Origin: Lota lota
Taxonomy: Eukaryota > Chordata > Actinopteri > Gadiformes > Lotidae
Assembly: GCA_026745465.1 (NCBI GenBank)
Contig: JACYXH010000177.1
Location: 835,720 to 899,719, forward strand
Length of the DNA stretch: 64,000 nucleotides
Reading direction: 5' to 3'
This document shows, piece by piece, positions 42,001 through 54,067 of the stretch. A model generated the notes under the pieces. It searched no databases. It saw only the letters and a program-made list of their open reading frames with translations, and was not told the origin of the DNA. Each line of letters begins with the position of its first letter. The stretch's first letter is position 1. The position numbers were made by a program, and so were the translations under genes.

Positions 42001-45000
42001 CTTCTAAATATTCTGTAACATCACTTACAGCCGCTAATGCATTGCTATATTAGATTAGCCACAAAGCTAACTAATACCATGTTTATCAGTGGAAGAGCGC
42101 GAACGTTAATAAGAGATCAAACTATAACGTTAGCGTTTAACTTATTCTAAATATATCTGCAGTGTTTCCCACATAATGACCGCGTAACTGTGGCAGGGGG
42201 GGCGTGTAGTAAATGACTAGAAGTTATGTACAGCGTGCCTCGAAAAAACAACTGTTACGTTATTCTAACGCTAACATAGCTTCCTTTTTAGCCGGCCCCT
42301 TGAATGCTTGCTATTAACTTGTTTGAAGGTGGTTCTTCTCAAAATTGACACTAACGTTAACCATTCAACTTCGAATTGATTCCGTAATCTTCTCTGAGCT
42401 GAAAGCCGGTAACAGTAGGCTAACTTTACGTTCGCCAGCGCATGACGATGTTTTGATTCAGACTGCACAAAGAGAAGAGGAGAAGATATACGGGACCGTT
42501 GTGAATGTGTCTGTGAGAGCAAATATAGTTATAATATATCGGCAAATATCGGCTTATAAATCGGCTCTTTTCGAGTTAATATCGACATCGGCCCCCAAAA
42601 ATCCATATCGGTCGGGCTCTACTTGCAACATTTAAAAGACCACACCTACTTTCCAGGTGTGGTAGAATGCATCTCCCTAGAGGGGTGGTTCAGCTGAACA
42701 TGACTAGAACTTGCAATTTGATGTGTATTTTTGTTAAAATATGATAAAGAAGTAAAATAAATCAAACACACCATTATAGTACTTACGGGCACATCCTTCT
42801 TGAAGCTGCTGGGTGTAGGTCTTGCGATTGTAGTGGTTTTGGCCACAGTAGTTGTAGTTGTGGTGGTGGTGACCAGTGTGCTAGCCTGACCAGGCTGCTG
42901 GGCTTTGGGCACACCAGGCTGCTGGGACTGAGCTTGGACCTGGGCCAGTGCTAGGCTGCCTGGGGTTGTAATGGATCCTTGCATCTTCACCGGAGGGTCC
43001 CGTGACTGCTGGCCATACTCGATATACTGCACGCACAGGATATGGGAAGTGCAGAGCGAGAGACTTATTTATCTTGGAGTTGCATTGTTTGTCCCAAACC
43101 AAGGCTGGGACAAAGTAAGAAATCATTAAAAAAAAAAACAGGGAAAGGAGAAGATTAGGGAAACCTGTTTACCTCTTGTAAATGATGGGGAAATTGCAAG
43201 AAGTGGCCAATTGAGGCCAAGTGTTGACAATACTGAGGATAATCCTTCAATCTAAATGCGAGAAGAAAAACAAAAACAAATGTTAACCGTCTAATACAAA
43301 GTTGAATGATGGCAAATGTAAAACTGTTTAAAAAAAATGTTTGCATACCTGTTTTTGAACCTATCTAGAGCAGCAATTCCAAAGTAATACATTTTTGATC
43401 CAAAGGGTTTCCGTAAGGCTTCAAGAACATAACGGAGTGCTAGGCCTAGAGCCATGTAGGTGACCAGGCCCTTCTCAATTATGCCTCCAAACAGGCAGGC
43501 GGTGATGTGGAGCTCCTTGTCTGGGTACTGGGGGAAGAAGCGATACTCCTCAAATAGATTGCGCAACATGCAATTGAACACTTCTCTCTCCCGCTTTATG
43601 GTAGAGTCCTTGAACCTCTGCAGCATCTCCAAAACCTAGGAGGAGCAAGAGGAAGATTACAATTAACACAAACTTACTGGATAACAAGGCAAATGTTAAA
43701 GTGGGCCTTTAAGTGTATTGTCACTACAATTAAAAAGAAATACAAATAGTAACTCAATAGCTTTTTTACAACTAACGATGTCATTGGGCATCAGCGTTGA
43801 CTGATGGGACGATGTGCAAAAAACAGGACATCACACAGCCCTACAATGTACACAGGTAAGACTCCTCTAGTGAATAAAGCTGTATACCTCATCTACAGAC
43901 ATGGTGGGGTGTGGTGGGTGGTTATAGATGCGTTGGAAGTAGCTGTTGGCTTCATCATCGATCTCCTTACTAAAGTGCTGGTTAGCCTCTGGCCACACCT
44001 GAGAGAGGTCAGCTATGAGGGAAGAGAGGAATTAATTAAATCCACAGTGTTAGGTTCTCCTGAATAAGTTTGAATTGAAATACCATGACAATAGCATCCA
44101 TGCTTAACATGGGTCCCAAACAACTAAAGACAAAGGATCCAATCAAATTATGTAGAACCCTTGGTTGATGCTTAACACACATTGAAGTGTAACCGGTCGA
44201 CTTGTAATGGAATTCTAACAGGATTTATTCAATGACATTCCTCATTTGAAGAGCTTGGATTACCACACCATAATCAGTCACTAGTATGAGTGCAAGTGGT
44301 GAGGAAATGCAGTGTTGAGCACTTCATCTTACTCTGCTGAAAGGTTGGTGGGTTGAGACCCGGTGTGCTCATCTTCCTTGTGCCGAATGGGTCACTGGTT
44401 ACTGCAGGCATTCCAAGACCAGAACCAATGCTTGAGCCAATGCCTGATCCAAGAGGACCTAAAAATAGTACAAATATAAAGCCTTTGTGAAAAAAAACAT
44501 CTCAAACAAACAAATAGGTGAGGGATACTGCATGATCATTTATGAATTGTGTTTTGGGGTAACAAAATCTTGAAAATGTTCAGTACCAGAGTCCATGCTA
44601 GGAAGCTGGGAAGACAGGCTGCCAATGCCCCCAAAGGGTGTGCTGGGGTTGGGATTGGTCAGCGGTGGGAATGCTTTGGCTGGGGACTGGGGGTTACTGA
44701 AAGCAGAGCTCAGTGAAGATGGAAAACCCTGCATGTTTTGGGTGTGTGAGGTGGTGGAGCCACCGAGATTTAGAGAACCCATGGCGGACAACGGGTCAAT
44801 CTGTGGCACGGACAAGAAAACAAGCAATGAAGGGAGTAAGATTAATGTGTGTATCACTGATACACTAATCATACACTAATCATACAACTATTCACAACAC
44901 CAACATTCAACTTTTTGTTTAATGTCAAATGATGAATTCTCAGCATTAACAAGATGTAGGCACAATACATTTGAGGCAGGCTCCTCACTGGGCAACATAA

Positions 45001-46219
45001 AAAACAAAATACATAATGAGCATTCAAAGTTTGTCAAGACATAAGATCAAAAATTGGGAAAAATAAATAAAAATGTTGCTACCACTTTACTCATCTACTT
45101 CCATCGACTTCTTTGACCAGAAGAATAAGTACTAATCCATAAAATAAAATGCTTGCTTTGTAAGTCTGGACAACAACTGCTTTAAAAAGAGTCAAATACA
45201 TAGGGCGTCTGGGCTCAGTTTATGTTGCACATCAAAAGCAGTATCATCATCTTAAAATTGTAATAGTTGCTGCAATCGTTAGTTTAAAGGCCCGTCCCCT
45301 TTTCGCCTTATTCTTTAAAGAAATACTCCCATTTGGGATGATGACAATGATACAGCAGTTTGCACTGTGCAAGAAAGAGTTTAAAAAAAGAAAGGAATTC
45401 AGCACCGGTCATGTCTTTAAATGAACTCAACCACTGTATGGATAGGAAGATGACTCTTCATGCCTAAATGAGAACTGTCCCATGAACTGGAGGGCTGGAG
45501 AATGGAATTGTCCAAGAGGTACAACAAAAATCTACAAATAACATTACAGGGTCTTATTGGTCTGCTTGTGCCATGGCTGAATGTGTGATACCTGTACTGG
45601 AGAGATGGCATCCAGGCTGCTAGTGCTGGGTGCGCGGCCTTTCGGCATTACTCCTGGTGGTGGCTGGCGGGCTTTGTTCATCACATTGCTGCAGTTAGCC
45701 ACCATGGTGAGGATAGTCTCAGAAAGTTCCTGGGACACACTCCTTCAGGGGAAATAACATAACCGGTACGATATTTAACACAGTGCTTTACCTCAATCTG
45801 CTGTGATAGCACTCTAGGCACTTAGACAGCTATGATAGTTTAGCTGATTTGGGTTTACTACCATTTAAACAAAGTTGCGCCACCTGATAATATAACAAAT
45901 AAAACATTTATTGATGGCAAGACTGATATCTTACCCAGCACAGGACTGTAGGCAGGCCAGCATGGTGGCCAACGTCTCCGGGGGCAGCTGAGCGCTTTTG
46001 GGCTGTTCCTTGTCTGGAGCCAGACCTCCCATAATGGATGGGCAGCGCCTCTTCAGGAACGTCACACACGCCAGAATAAAAGGCTCCTGAACAGTAAGAA
46101 AAATAAAATAAACATTGGACAAATTGAGGCTTTCTATCACGAATCCTTGTACCCTGTAGTCCATACACGAAAGAAACATGTAGGGTCAAATTGATAAAAA
46201 ATAAATAAATTACGATTTC

Positions 46220-46269
<50 letters not shown>

Positions 46270-49200
46270 CTTGTTTTTTTAGGACTCACCCCATGCTCTC
46301 GTATTTTATCCGTGAGCCATTTGTCTAGTTTGAGGTATTCACGGCGAGAGGCAAGTGCAGCAAGATCAATAACAAAGGCAAATGGAGTAGCATTCAGCAG
46401 CATCGACAGAGACTGAGGGAGAAAAAAAAAAAGTATTGAAAACATATCCACCAATCTGTCTTAAACTTAGTTGGACCTCTAATAAGGTCATGTTCATGAT
46501 CATATCTTACAGTTGGGAGGCCATTGTAAAAAAACAGGCCGGACAAAACTGGCAGAGAGAAAAGCTTAATCTTTTTGGTAGTTAATGATTATTTGGTCCA
46601 TTTGAATGTACCTTCAAATCCTGGGCCACATCCAGGATACGAGAGAGCTTGGCCTGGTCATAATGTTCGCCCCTCATGTACCACTCAGCCATTGAGTGCA
46701 TGATTAGCTGGCGGATAGATGGAGACTGTCCCTAAAATAAATAAAATACAAGCACGTTCAATATTATACAGACCAGGGTGGCAAAGTTGATATTCTCTCT
46801 TAACGATGCAATCAAAGAAAAATAAATAAATAAATAAGCACTCATTCTGGAAATGAGAAGCTGTCCAAAGCACAAGTTTAGATATCTAAACAGGAATTTT
46901 AAAATGGATGCAACATACCTGTCCATGCCAGGCATAGTGCAAGATGATGGCCGAGTTGGGTTGGTTGCCCAGGAAGATGGGCATGAGGGTGGAAATGAGC
47001 TCATGGCGAAGTGTGTGCCAGGACGTGGAGATCTGCAGCAATGCCAGAACCAACATGTCTGGGCAGTGCTTAGTGGGGTAGCTGAACAGCTGCTTCACCG
47101 GCTCATACTGGCCCACCTCTGACAGTCTGAGTAGGCTCTCTACCAGGTCCAGGCTTTTCCTGTAAACAGAGGAGGCAGAGATAATTTAGGATAATAAAGA
47201 CATTTAAATTAAAAGGAGTTTTGGCCAACTACATTATTAGAGTTTAATCAAATCAAGTTAACAAAGCAAAAACAAAATAATCAAATTTCTATTGTGTCAA
47301 GAGCAGGCAAATAAATCCATACCAGGTTGCAATCTCCTTATTGTCATCTTCTGGTGGTGCCTTGAGGATGTCAATGGCTACTGTGTGACATGGGTAGTCT
47401 GCAAAGCAAAACACTTCCGGACTCATCAGGGAATGCTGGATGAACGACAGCTGGAGAAGAAGAAAGAAAACTAATCACAAACGATAACCGTTTCCCAAGA
47501 CAATCTAGTCATGTGTCTACTGAGCATTCTACATGTTAAATACAAAATGAAGTGCAGAATATTAAGTCATAATAAAACAAGGCTTCAAATTGTGCACGTT
47601 TGTGTAAAGGTCTTGATAAGGTACCTGTCCCTCAGCATGTTTCCATGGTCTATAGATGAGATCAACAGGGAACAACTCCATGGCCAGGCCCCTTACAATG
47701 CCACAGACCACAATTTTCAGGCCTTTACTGTCCCGGATCATAAAGCCATGGTGGTCCAATTCATATGTCACCTCCTTGAAGTTTAGATTGGGGTTCTAAA
47801 GCAAAGAGGAAAACTTAAGTTACATACAACTATAAAACTTCAAGACCCACCGGCACTTGACCTAACAAGAACTATAGCAAAGAATTGGGATGGATGTTAT
47901 AATAATGTAGAGATGAATGACTTGCCACTTCTTTGACCACATCAATGAAAACGTCTACGTTCCAGGTGTGCGTCTGTGAACCATCACTTTTGTCCTTCCC
48001 ATCACTCCAAATGCTACTTCCTGGAGTAGAGATGGACTGGGGGAGACAAACAATTTGAGTTTAGACAGAAGCATTACCAATCCATGTGGGCTATTCGAAA
48101 TCGTATGTTGACGGTAGCTTTACCAACCAACATTCTCGTTTACCTGTAGCGGAATGCCATCAGCCAGGCCAGAGTGAGTGCGAGCCATCATGCCCAGGAC
48201 CCTGGCTACCTGGCTGGCCGTCACCTCTCTCACCCCATACTGGAGGATTATGTTTCTGCACTCGTCCATACTGGAGAAGATGAAAGAGACATGTAGAGGT
48301 TGGTTGATTATGTTCCAGAGCTACTTCCCAGTTGCAAACTAAAACTTAGTTCGAAATAACAATTCTGTTAAAATTACAATAAAGAGTATGTAAGACCGAT
48401 TTCTTGTCTTAGTTGAGAACTAATGTACATTTAAGAGCACTGAAAAATCTAGAATCTGCTTGAGGTTTAAGCGTAAATGTATGTGATTTTAGTGCTGAAT
48501 TGAAATCCATCGTACTTATATTTTTAATCACCATTAAAATTGTCATTGGCTGGTCCTTACAATAAAATAAAGGATTCTCACAAAGTATTAGCTTTATGAG
48601 ATTAACAACGACATACCTTGCACAGAAGCCATAGCCAACTTCTTGCATGAAATCTGCAAGAGAACTTTCCATCATGGTCTTGGCTAACTCTCCAGAGTCT
48701 GGCAGGATCCTATCCATCAGAATGTCCCGTTTTTCAGGGTACAGCAGTGGTGCAAGCACCACAGGGCAGCGCTCCTGGGGGAAATCTGAAACACAATACA
48801 TGACAAAGTCAACCAAAATAAAGACATTCCCAGCATCCGATTATGTGGCAATTAGGTCTTTGTACTAGGGATACAAGCAATTCCAAAAAAAACTAATTGA
48901 ATACACGGTTAAAATGTGCACTGGTTTTTCAGGGTTCTTATATATATATATATATTTTTTTTTAAAAGGAGGATGCCTATTTGTGGAGTATCAAAAATCT
49001 TTCTAATTAAAAAAAATAATGACACAGGGAGACCTCCGCCTAGCGGGCCAGCCACTAAACATTGGCAAACAAGCGTATTATAGTCTCTAAACAACAATGC
49101 ATGACTGTGCAACGGTGAATTCTTTATTTTTAACTATTTATGGTATATTCTGCTCCAAAAAAAAATACATAAAATATAAAATGTATAAATAAGCTACGAT

Positions 49201-51068
49201 AACACTATTTCTTTGTAAACTAGACAACTGCCTGTATTTTAAAATCCTCTTCATTACCTCTGCACAGAGTATTGAGAAAGGCCTCAATCTGCTCTTGCCC
49301 TACACCACTGGCTCCCTTCTGGCCGAACAGCAGATGGGAGAGGAGCAGGTGCAGGACCTCTATGGCAATGTCCTGGAAGCCACCTTCCTGATTGCCTCCG
49401 AGGTCTGCGTCTACGTATGACCGCAGAAGGTCTGGAAGCTTCTGCTTGACGAAGACGGCAGCTAAAACATTTAATAGCTGTGATTAGGAGATGAACAAAC
49501 ATGATATTTCTGTAGCTCTCTTTAAACTGCTGTTGAACAAGCAGAGTCCAGAATAATGTATGACAACAATTCATCAAACGACTTTTTCTACTTACCAAAA
49601 CCTCGAAGGTCTGTGTTGCAGGAGTTCAACAAGGCAAGGCCAAATATCACCTAAGGAAATACATTTGTAAATATAAATGGTACACACAGAGCCAAGCATG
49701 AAGCTTCATTGTGTTTTTCCATAATGTGAAAATTAGAAAGACAAACAAATAGTTAATTGGTGGCACTGGTTCAACCAATTTTTCCAAGCCAATGTTTTAC
49801 CAATTTTACCAATTGAAGTGCAATGGGTTCAGTGTAAAAGTCTATTTAAGCATGTTCTATGCTTCAATATAACATAACACTTATCGGACAACCATTGAAT
49901 GAAATGATTTCTCTCCCCATGTAGCAACGACCTGCTAAAAGGTTATCTGCTTAGACTAAGATAGCAGTAGAGGCTAAATAAACTAAATTACTTCGTCAAA
50001 AGAATATGAGCACAGCACCCAATTGGGTGGCCATGTTGAGCCATTAATATAATAAAGAAACAGTGGAGCCGACTTACCTCTTGGACCTTGCTAAGCTTCA
50101 GAACTTTACTCAGCTGAGTAAATAAATGAGATGATGGCTTCAAACTCTGAAACACAACATTTACATATTTCAAAAAAGGCAAAGTGATAAGTCAAGAGTA
50201 AGAGAGAGAAAAATACATTATTCTATATACATTCAGGAATTTAGTAGAGCAACATATGTAGATACATTCAAATACAGATCAACTAACATTTTGGCCAGAG
50301 TGTTAACTTCCCTAGCAAATTTGGACTGCTTTTCACTGATAATATTTTTTTTTACTTTTCAGTAAAATATCTTGCATTAACTCACATCTTGAAAATCAAT
50401 GACTAAGAGTCAATAACCAGCTCAAACAGCACTGCTTACCTTCTGGTAATGCAGGGGATTGTCAATGGCGTAGCACAGAGAAGAGATAAAGTTTGGCTTC
50501 GAGATCAGCGACACACACTCCTGGATCAGAAACTGTGTCTTTGGTAGATAGAAACATTCAGAATCAAGCAATTAAATCTTGGTCCAAAGGTTGTAATCAT
50601 ACAAAACGTATGTCTGTCAATATAACATTTTGCACCAGAACACATATGTTACAGGTAACATATACACCATTCTCTCATGAAAGATGTATACATATTCAAA
50701 GATTATAAGTATTATTGAGAAAACATTATCAGAAGATACCTGATGGAAGTCCTTGCCGCTGCTTTTACCATCGCCACTGAAATCCACATGGGAGAAGAGA
50801 CAGCGTAGAAGATGCCTGTCTGCCTCAGGACCGTGACAATTCACAATCTGGCAGATTTAGAAAGAAAAACATGTTTTTAACAAGGTGTTTAAACAAATGC
50901 AAAGAGTGATTGGATGGCTGCCCTACTATTCACGAGTGTTTTACCAGTAGTATTGCCAATACTCACATGCTGTATTTCCTGCTGGCTGGCTCTGTAATTT
51001 TTTTTCGTTAAATTGTCCACCAGGTAGCTGATTTGAGACAAAGCCAGCGAGAGCGAGTCAAGATTCAT
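32410..51068 (-). CDS. cnot1: CCR4-NOT transcription complex subunit 1
   Basis: CNOT1 is the scaffold of the CCR4-NOT deadenylase, which shortens poly(A) tails and mediates miRNA and ARE-dependent repression. Forty-eight coding exons on the minus strand, from ATG at 51068 to TAG at 32412-32410, join in phase to 2378 residues (human 2376). The protein begins [20 protein letters not shown] and ends [18 protein letters not shown], and every exon matches human CNOT1 in order. The start is fixed by this match and by the upstream acceptor at 51265-51266. One intron uses a GC donor (47924-47925). The exon at 36785-36979 has a doubled acceptor that may add or drop two Gln. Exon coordinates are given in the five segment entries. 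Mammalian cnot1 introns carry H/ACA snoRNAs; I could not identify them here. Confidence 0.97.
33858..33875. repeat. poly-A tract
   Basis: A run of A in a cnot1 intron between the exons at 33736 and 34098. Confidence 0.7.
36159..38592 (-). other. cnot1: cnot1 coding exons 30-36: CNOT9-binding domain and connector
   Basis: Residues ~1381-1750. Exons: 38592-38296, 38143-38003, 37841-37737, 37631-37512, 36979-36785 (or 36973), 36545-36403, 36267-36159. The first exons form the DUF3819-type CNOT9-binding domain, almost unchanged from human ([19 protein letters not shown]). The rest is the connector to the C-terminal domain. Confidence 0.92.
37076..37395. repeat. ATAAGCCGCA-type interspersed repeat fragment
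   Basis: Starts CCGTATTTTTCTAAAATAAAG and contains repeated AAGCCGCA/ATAAGCC words (37088, 37103, 37340, 37390). This sequence style is widespread in fish genomes as a non-autonomous DNA transposon with a CCGTATTTT end. The right terminus and a target duplication were not found, so it is probably truncated. It lies in the cnot1 intron between the exons at 36979 and 37512. Confidence 0.5.
38891..40923 (-). other. cnot1: cnot1 coding exons 23-29: MIF4G domain
   Basis: Residues ~1068-1380. Exons: 40923-40783, 40694-40515, 40289-40173, 40067-39957, 39755-39678, 39467-39290, 39024-38891. This is the MIF4G domain that docks the CNOT7/8 and CNOT6/6L nucleases, followed by a Thr-rich linker that differs from human. 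[18 protein letters not shown] resumes the match. Confidence 0.92.
41664..42621. mobile_element. hAT-type non-autonomous DNA transposon, 958 bp
   Basis: Perfect 17-bp terminal inverted repeats (TAGAGCCCGACCGATAT at the left, its complement at the right) are flanked by an exact 8-bp duplication, CTTGCAAC, at 41656-41663 and 42622-42629. Eight-base target duplications and a TAGAG start fit the hAT superfamily. Both ends are rich in subterminal ATCGGC/GCCGAT words, which could be transposase sites. No transposase frame is present, so it needed an enzyme in trans. It sits in a cnot1 intron (40924-42786) with both ends intact. Confidence 0.9.
42787..44800 (-). other. cnot1: cnot1 coding exons 17-22: linker and TTP-binding region
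   Basis: Residues ~711-1067. Exons: 44800-44587, 44458-44333, 44012-43888, 43635-43349, 43251-43173, 43026-42787. The Gly/Ser/Pro-rich linker (first two exons) is the least conserved part. The block from [16 protein letters not shown] to the HLQEYIEYGQQ junction corresponds to the human region bound by tristetraprolin. The exon at 42787-43026 ends in a Thr-rich linker (eight consecutive Thr), probably length-variable. Confidence 0.9.
45592..51068 (-). other. cnot1: cnot1 coding exons 1-16: N-terminal HEAT region
   Basis: Residues 1-710. Exons: 51068-50967, 50847-50740, 50538-50440, 50146-50078, 49650-49596, 49461-49258, 48785-48617, 48270-48144, 48036-47926 (GC donor), 47795-47625, 47450-47323, 47159-46919, 46731-46612, 46412-46290, 46086-45935, 45742-45592. 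In the family this HEAT-repeat arm binds CNOT10/CNOT11. Confidence 0.93.
46222..46266. repeat. (TA)n microsatellite
   Basis: About 22 TA units about 20 bp past the donor side of the cnot1 exon at 46290-46412. Confidence 0.9.
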
Positions 51069-51264
51069 TGCTGTTTGGGGCGGAAGCAGGCGGCCGAGCC
51101 CGGCGCAAAATCACCATTATTCCCCTTTTGTCCCTTCAGTGATAGGTTACTTATGCTCCCCCCGTCACCAGAAAAAAAGTTGTTAAATATTGTCTTGCAA
51201 ATGATATTAGTCCGTGGCTCCTGGTTCTAAGGAGAGTCCCTCAGTTTACAGTCATGTTCAGCGT
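51069..51264 (-). other. cnot1: cnot1 5' UTR part of exon 2
   Basis: The exon that carries the ATG extends up to an acceptor (ccttttccag) at 51265-51266, giving a 196-base untranslated leader segment. Confidence 0.7.
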
Positions 51265-52513
51265 CTGGAAAAGGAAAATCGGGAGGTCATTAGAGAAATA
51301 ACTTTAAACGATGCTGAGAATTTACTGAATAATAACATACAAAACGCATTTGCTGCTATTTTACAAACAGCGTAACAACAAAAACATTTTGCACAGGCTT
51401 TGAGGCCTGCTCAAGTCACTGATCAAGACGCGCGCCGGAAGACGTCTTTGCATGAATTAATAAAACGCGAAAAGATCCTTTACGTTTCTTATCAACAACG
51501 TGTGTCAAGTATTGTGAAATTGTCTATCAACACATGAAAATGTGTTTTTGCACGGCTAGTGTCATCAATAATCGTCTGGCCTATGCTAAACCGCGACACC
51601 AGTTGTAAAACATGACGCTAACCCACTAGCCTAGTTATACTACAATTACTGTTACAAGTGAATTTAAGCCCATTTAACAACTGATACTTAGCATTATGTT
51701 ATTTTACCCCAACACTCGACAGAAAATAATAATAAACAAGTTTCCCTTATACCAAGTGACCTTAGTTTAAGTCACCAATGGAAACAAAGAACAAGATCAC
51801 GTAGGTTTTGAGCAACGTTATCCACGGGCTATCAGCACATTGCGGAACGTAAAAACCGAGGACTTTCTAACATAATTGGATGGCACTCTCAATTTCTGCT
51901 GCAAGTTATATTACAATCGAGGCGAATAAGGATGTTTAACCAACATGTTTAACAATTCAACTTTGTCACATACAGTTCACCCACACGGGGAAATTAACAA
52001 ATGTAACCCCTGAAAACGAATAGCTCGTTGTAACAACGAACTTAATGTCACGCAGGGTTACATAGGTAGAAAATAAAAAACAATCATTCACAGACTCCTT
52101 TAATAGCTAAATAAATGCTAAAAAGAATAGCACTACTAACACTCATGGAAGCTAACGTAGCATTGTGGCGTCCACTTATATGGGGGTAACAGACTTAACT
52201 TCGATTGTCCGAAACATCAAATTACATTACATTTGATACATATCCAGTTGTGTGTATAGCAGGATATATAATGAGCTGGTCGGGCCCGTTCGCCTCGCTC
52301 CGACCACGGTAAACGCAGAGGCCGCGAGCTAGAGGGCCGCGAGTATTGCCTTGCACAAGCCTAGCTAACGATAGCTAGCTAGGATTCATAGACTCCCCGT
52401 GCTAGTGACCAACACAGTGAATCCCCATTATAACACAACGAGCTACAGTCTCCCTGACGAGTTTCATTCGAAAACTAGAACTATATGATTTGTATCCTTA
52501 CTAGAAAACTCAC

Positions 52514-52640
52514 CATTCTTTCAAAAAAATGAATTAAATTTTCATCCGTCTTTCTGTTTCATCCGCCAAACTTGTCGAAATATGAGTGTCGCTCTGCGTC
52601 CTATTCAGTTAGATTTTTAAAAAATAAAATGGCGACTGTC
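52514..52640 (-). other. cnot1: cnot1 non-coding exon 1 and start region
   Basis: On the minus strand AAAGAATG is followed by a strong donor (gtgagt) at 52513. The leader above contains GTCGCCATTTT (52626-52636), a YY1-type element on the opposite strand. The exact transcription start is not known. The intron to exon 2 is ~1.25 kb. Confidence 0.55.
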
Positions 52641-52649
52641 ACTGCCATA

Positions 52650-54067
52650 GCGCGTTCACAGCGAATGTACGAGCATTTGCTCGTTCTCGTGATCATAATA
52701 AAAGTTGCCCGCGTGCATGTCTATAACTGAACTGAACACAACACTACAACGGGCATGAAACGAATACATGATAGGATTTTAACCTGTCAATGCAATTTTA
52801 CATACGATGAACATTGAGAAAGAAATGCACCGTAGCTTAAACACCGTCATCACCACCAAAACCACCCCCAACAACAACACCAACAACAACCATGACAACA
52901 ATACCAAAAAATAATGTGCCTAATTATATAAATAATAATGGTAGTTTAAGCTGTGGCCCAACTAGGTCCTACTAGAATAACGAGAATCATCAGTGTAATT
53001 TAAAATGACCATATCCTTCAGTATATGTTTTCTTTCTTGTTGTAGATTATTTGTGGCTTCTTCTATTATTTAGAACGATTTTTTATTATTAAGAAGATAC
53101 TTCAAATTATAAAATAACCTTACAGTAAATACAGAGACAGTTCCTTAAGGAGTCAGGCATCTTGAACGTGGGTGGTTATCAGTAAGCTACATTATTGGGA
53201 ATTGATCCTTGAACTTAGAATACAGAATAACAGAAATACCATAGTGCTCTGAAATTTTTGAACTACAACATTCAATGCAAAGCTGTAGGCTTATTGTATG
53301 ACTAAATAACCTGTAAATGATGGGAACAGACTTTGATGTTGCATCACAACTTCACAATTCAGCTAAATGTCTGCTTAATTAATAAATATGATTATAACAC
53401 CAATGTCAGGTCAATTTTGATGCAAACACTGATCCCTGAACTTGTTTACATATTTACATAACTGTTAAAATGTAAACATAACTTCTAATTTAAAAAAGAG
53501 GGTGGAACTTTACTGTCAATATTGAATATATATTTATATATATATATAGTTTTTTTAATATATATATACGGTATATGTATATCAAAGCTGATATTAAAAT
53601 GGTATTTCAAATGACAAAATGTGTAGGCCTAATGAAATAGCCTATTGTCATCCATTACGCATAGCAAAATAATGTTCTTAAAACACACACAGACGTCATC
53701 TTAAAAGATGATCTTTATAAATTGATGAAGATTTTTATCTTAATTTGTTCAGAATTATTTTCTACTTGGAAGTACGTGCGCATCAACAAATACTGGCATG
53801 GCATTATGGACTCATCATCTTAGTTTAATATGTTGCTGTTGCTTCTTTATGAGCATCAAAATCACAGGAATTTTGTATGTGGGCGGGTGAAAATAGGAAC
53901 GAAAATAATGTAACCAATACCAGTGGACCTTGTTAAGGTAGCCAATCGCATCACTAACCTCGTTCACAGCAACGGTGCATAACTCTTATTTCGCTGTGTC
54001 AAGAAACAACGACTACATGTCATATTAGAAGATAACTATATATTCCGCTGTGTTATTTGGAGATACA
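52650..54067. promoter_or_regulatory. divergent intergenic region between cnot1 and the NCOA5-like gene
   Basis: About 1.4 kb shared upstream region of two genes transcribed away from each other. CCAAT boxes occur at 53913-53917 and 53942-53946, 110-150 bp before the plus-strand ATG. The middle is AT-rich with a TA-rich block (53525-53580) and a run of CAACAA/CACCACC near 52850-52890. No further gene was seen. Confidence 0.55.

Noticed and set aside
32410-51068. H/ACA snoRNAs expected in cnot1 introns (SNORA46/SNORA50 in mammals)
   Set aside because: I looked for two-hairpin, H-box and ACA patterns on the minus strand but could not support a specific location by eye. A covariance-model search of the introns would decide.
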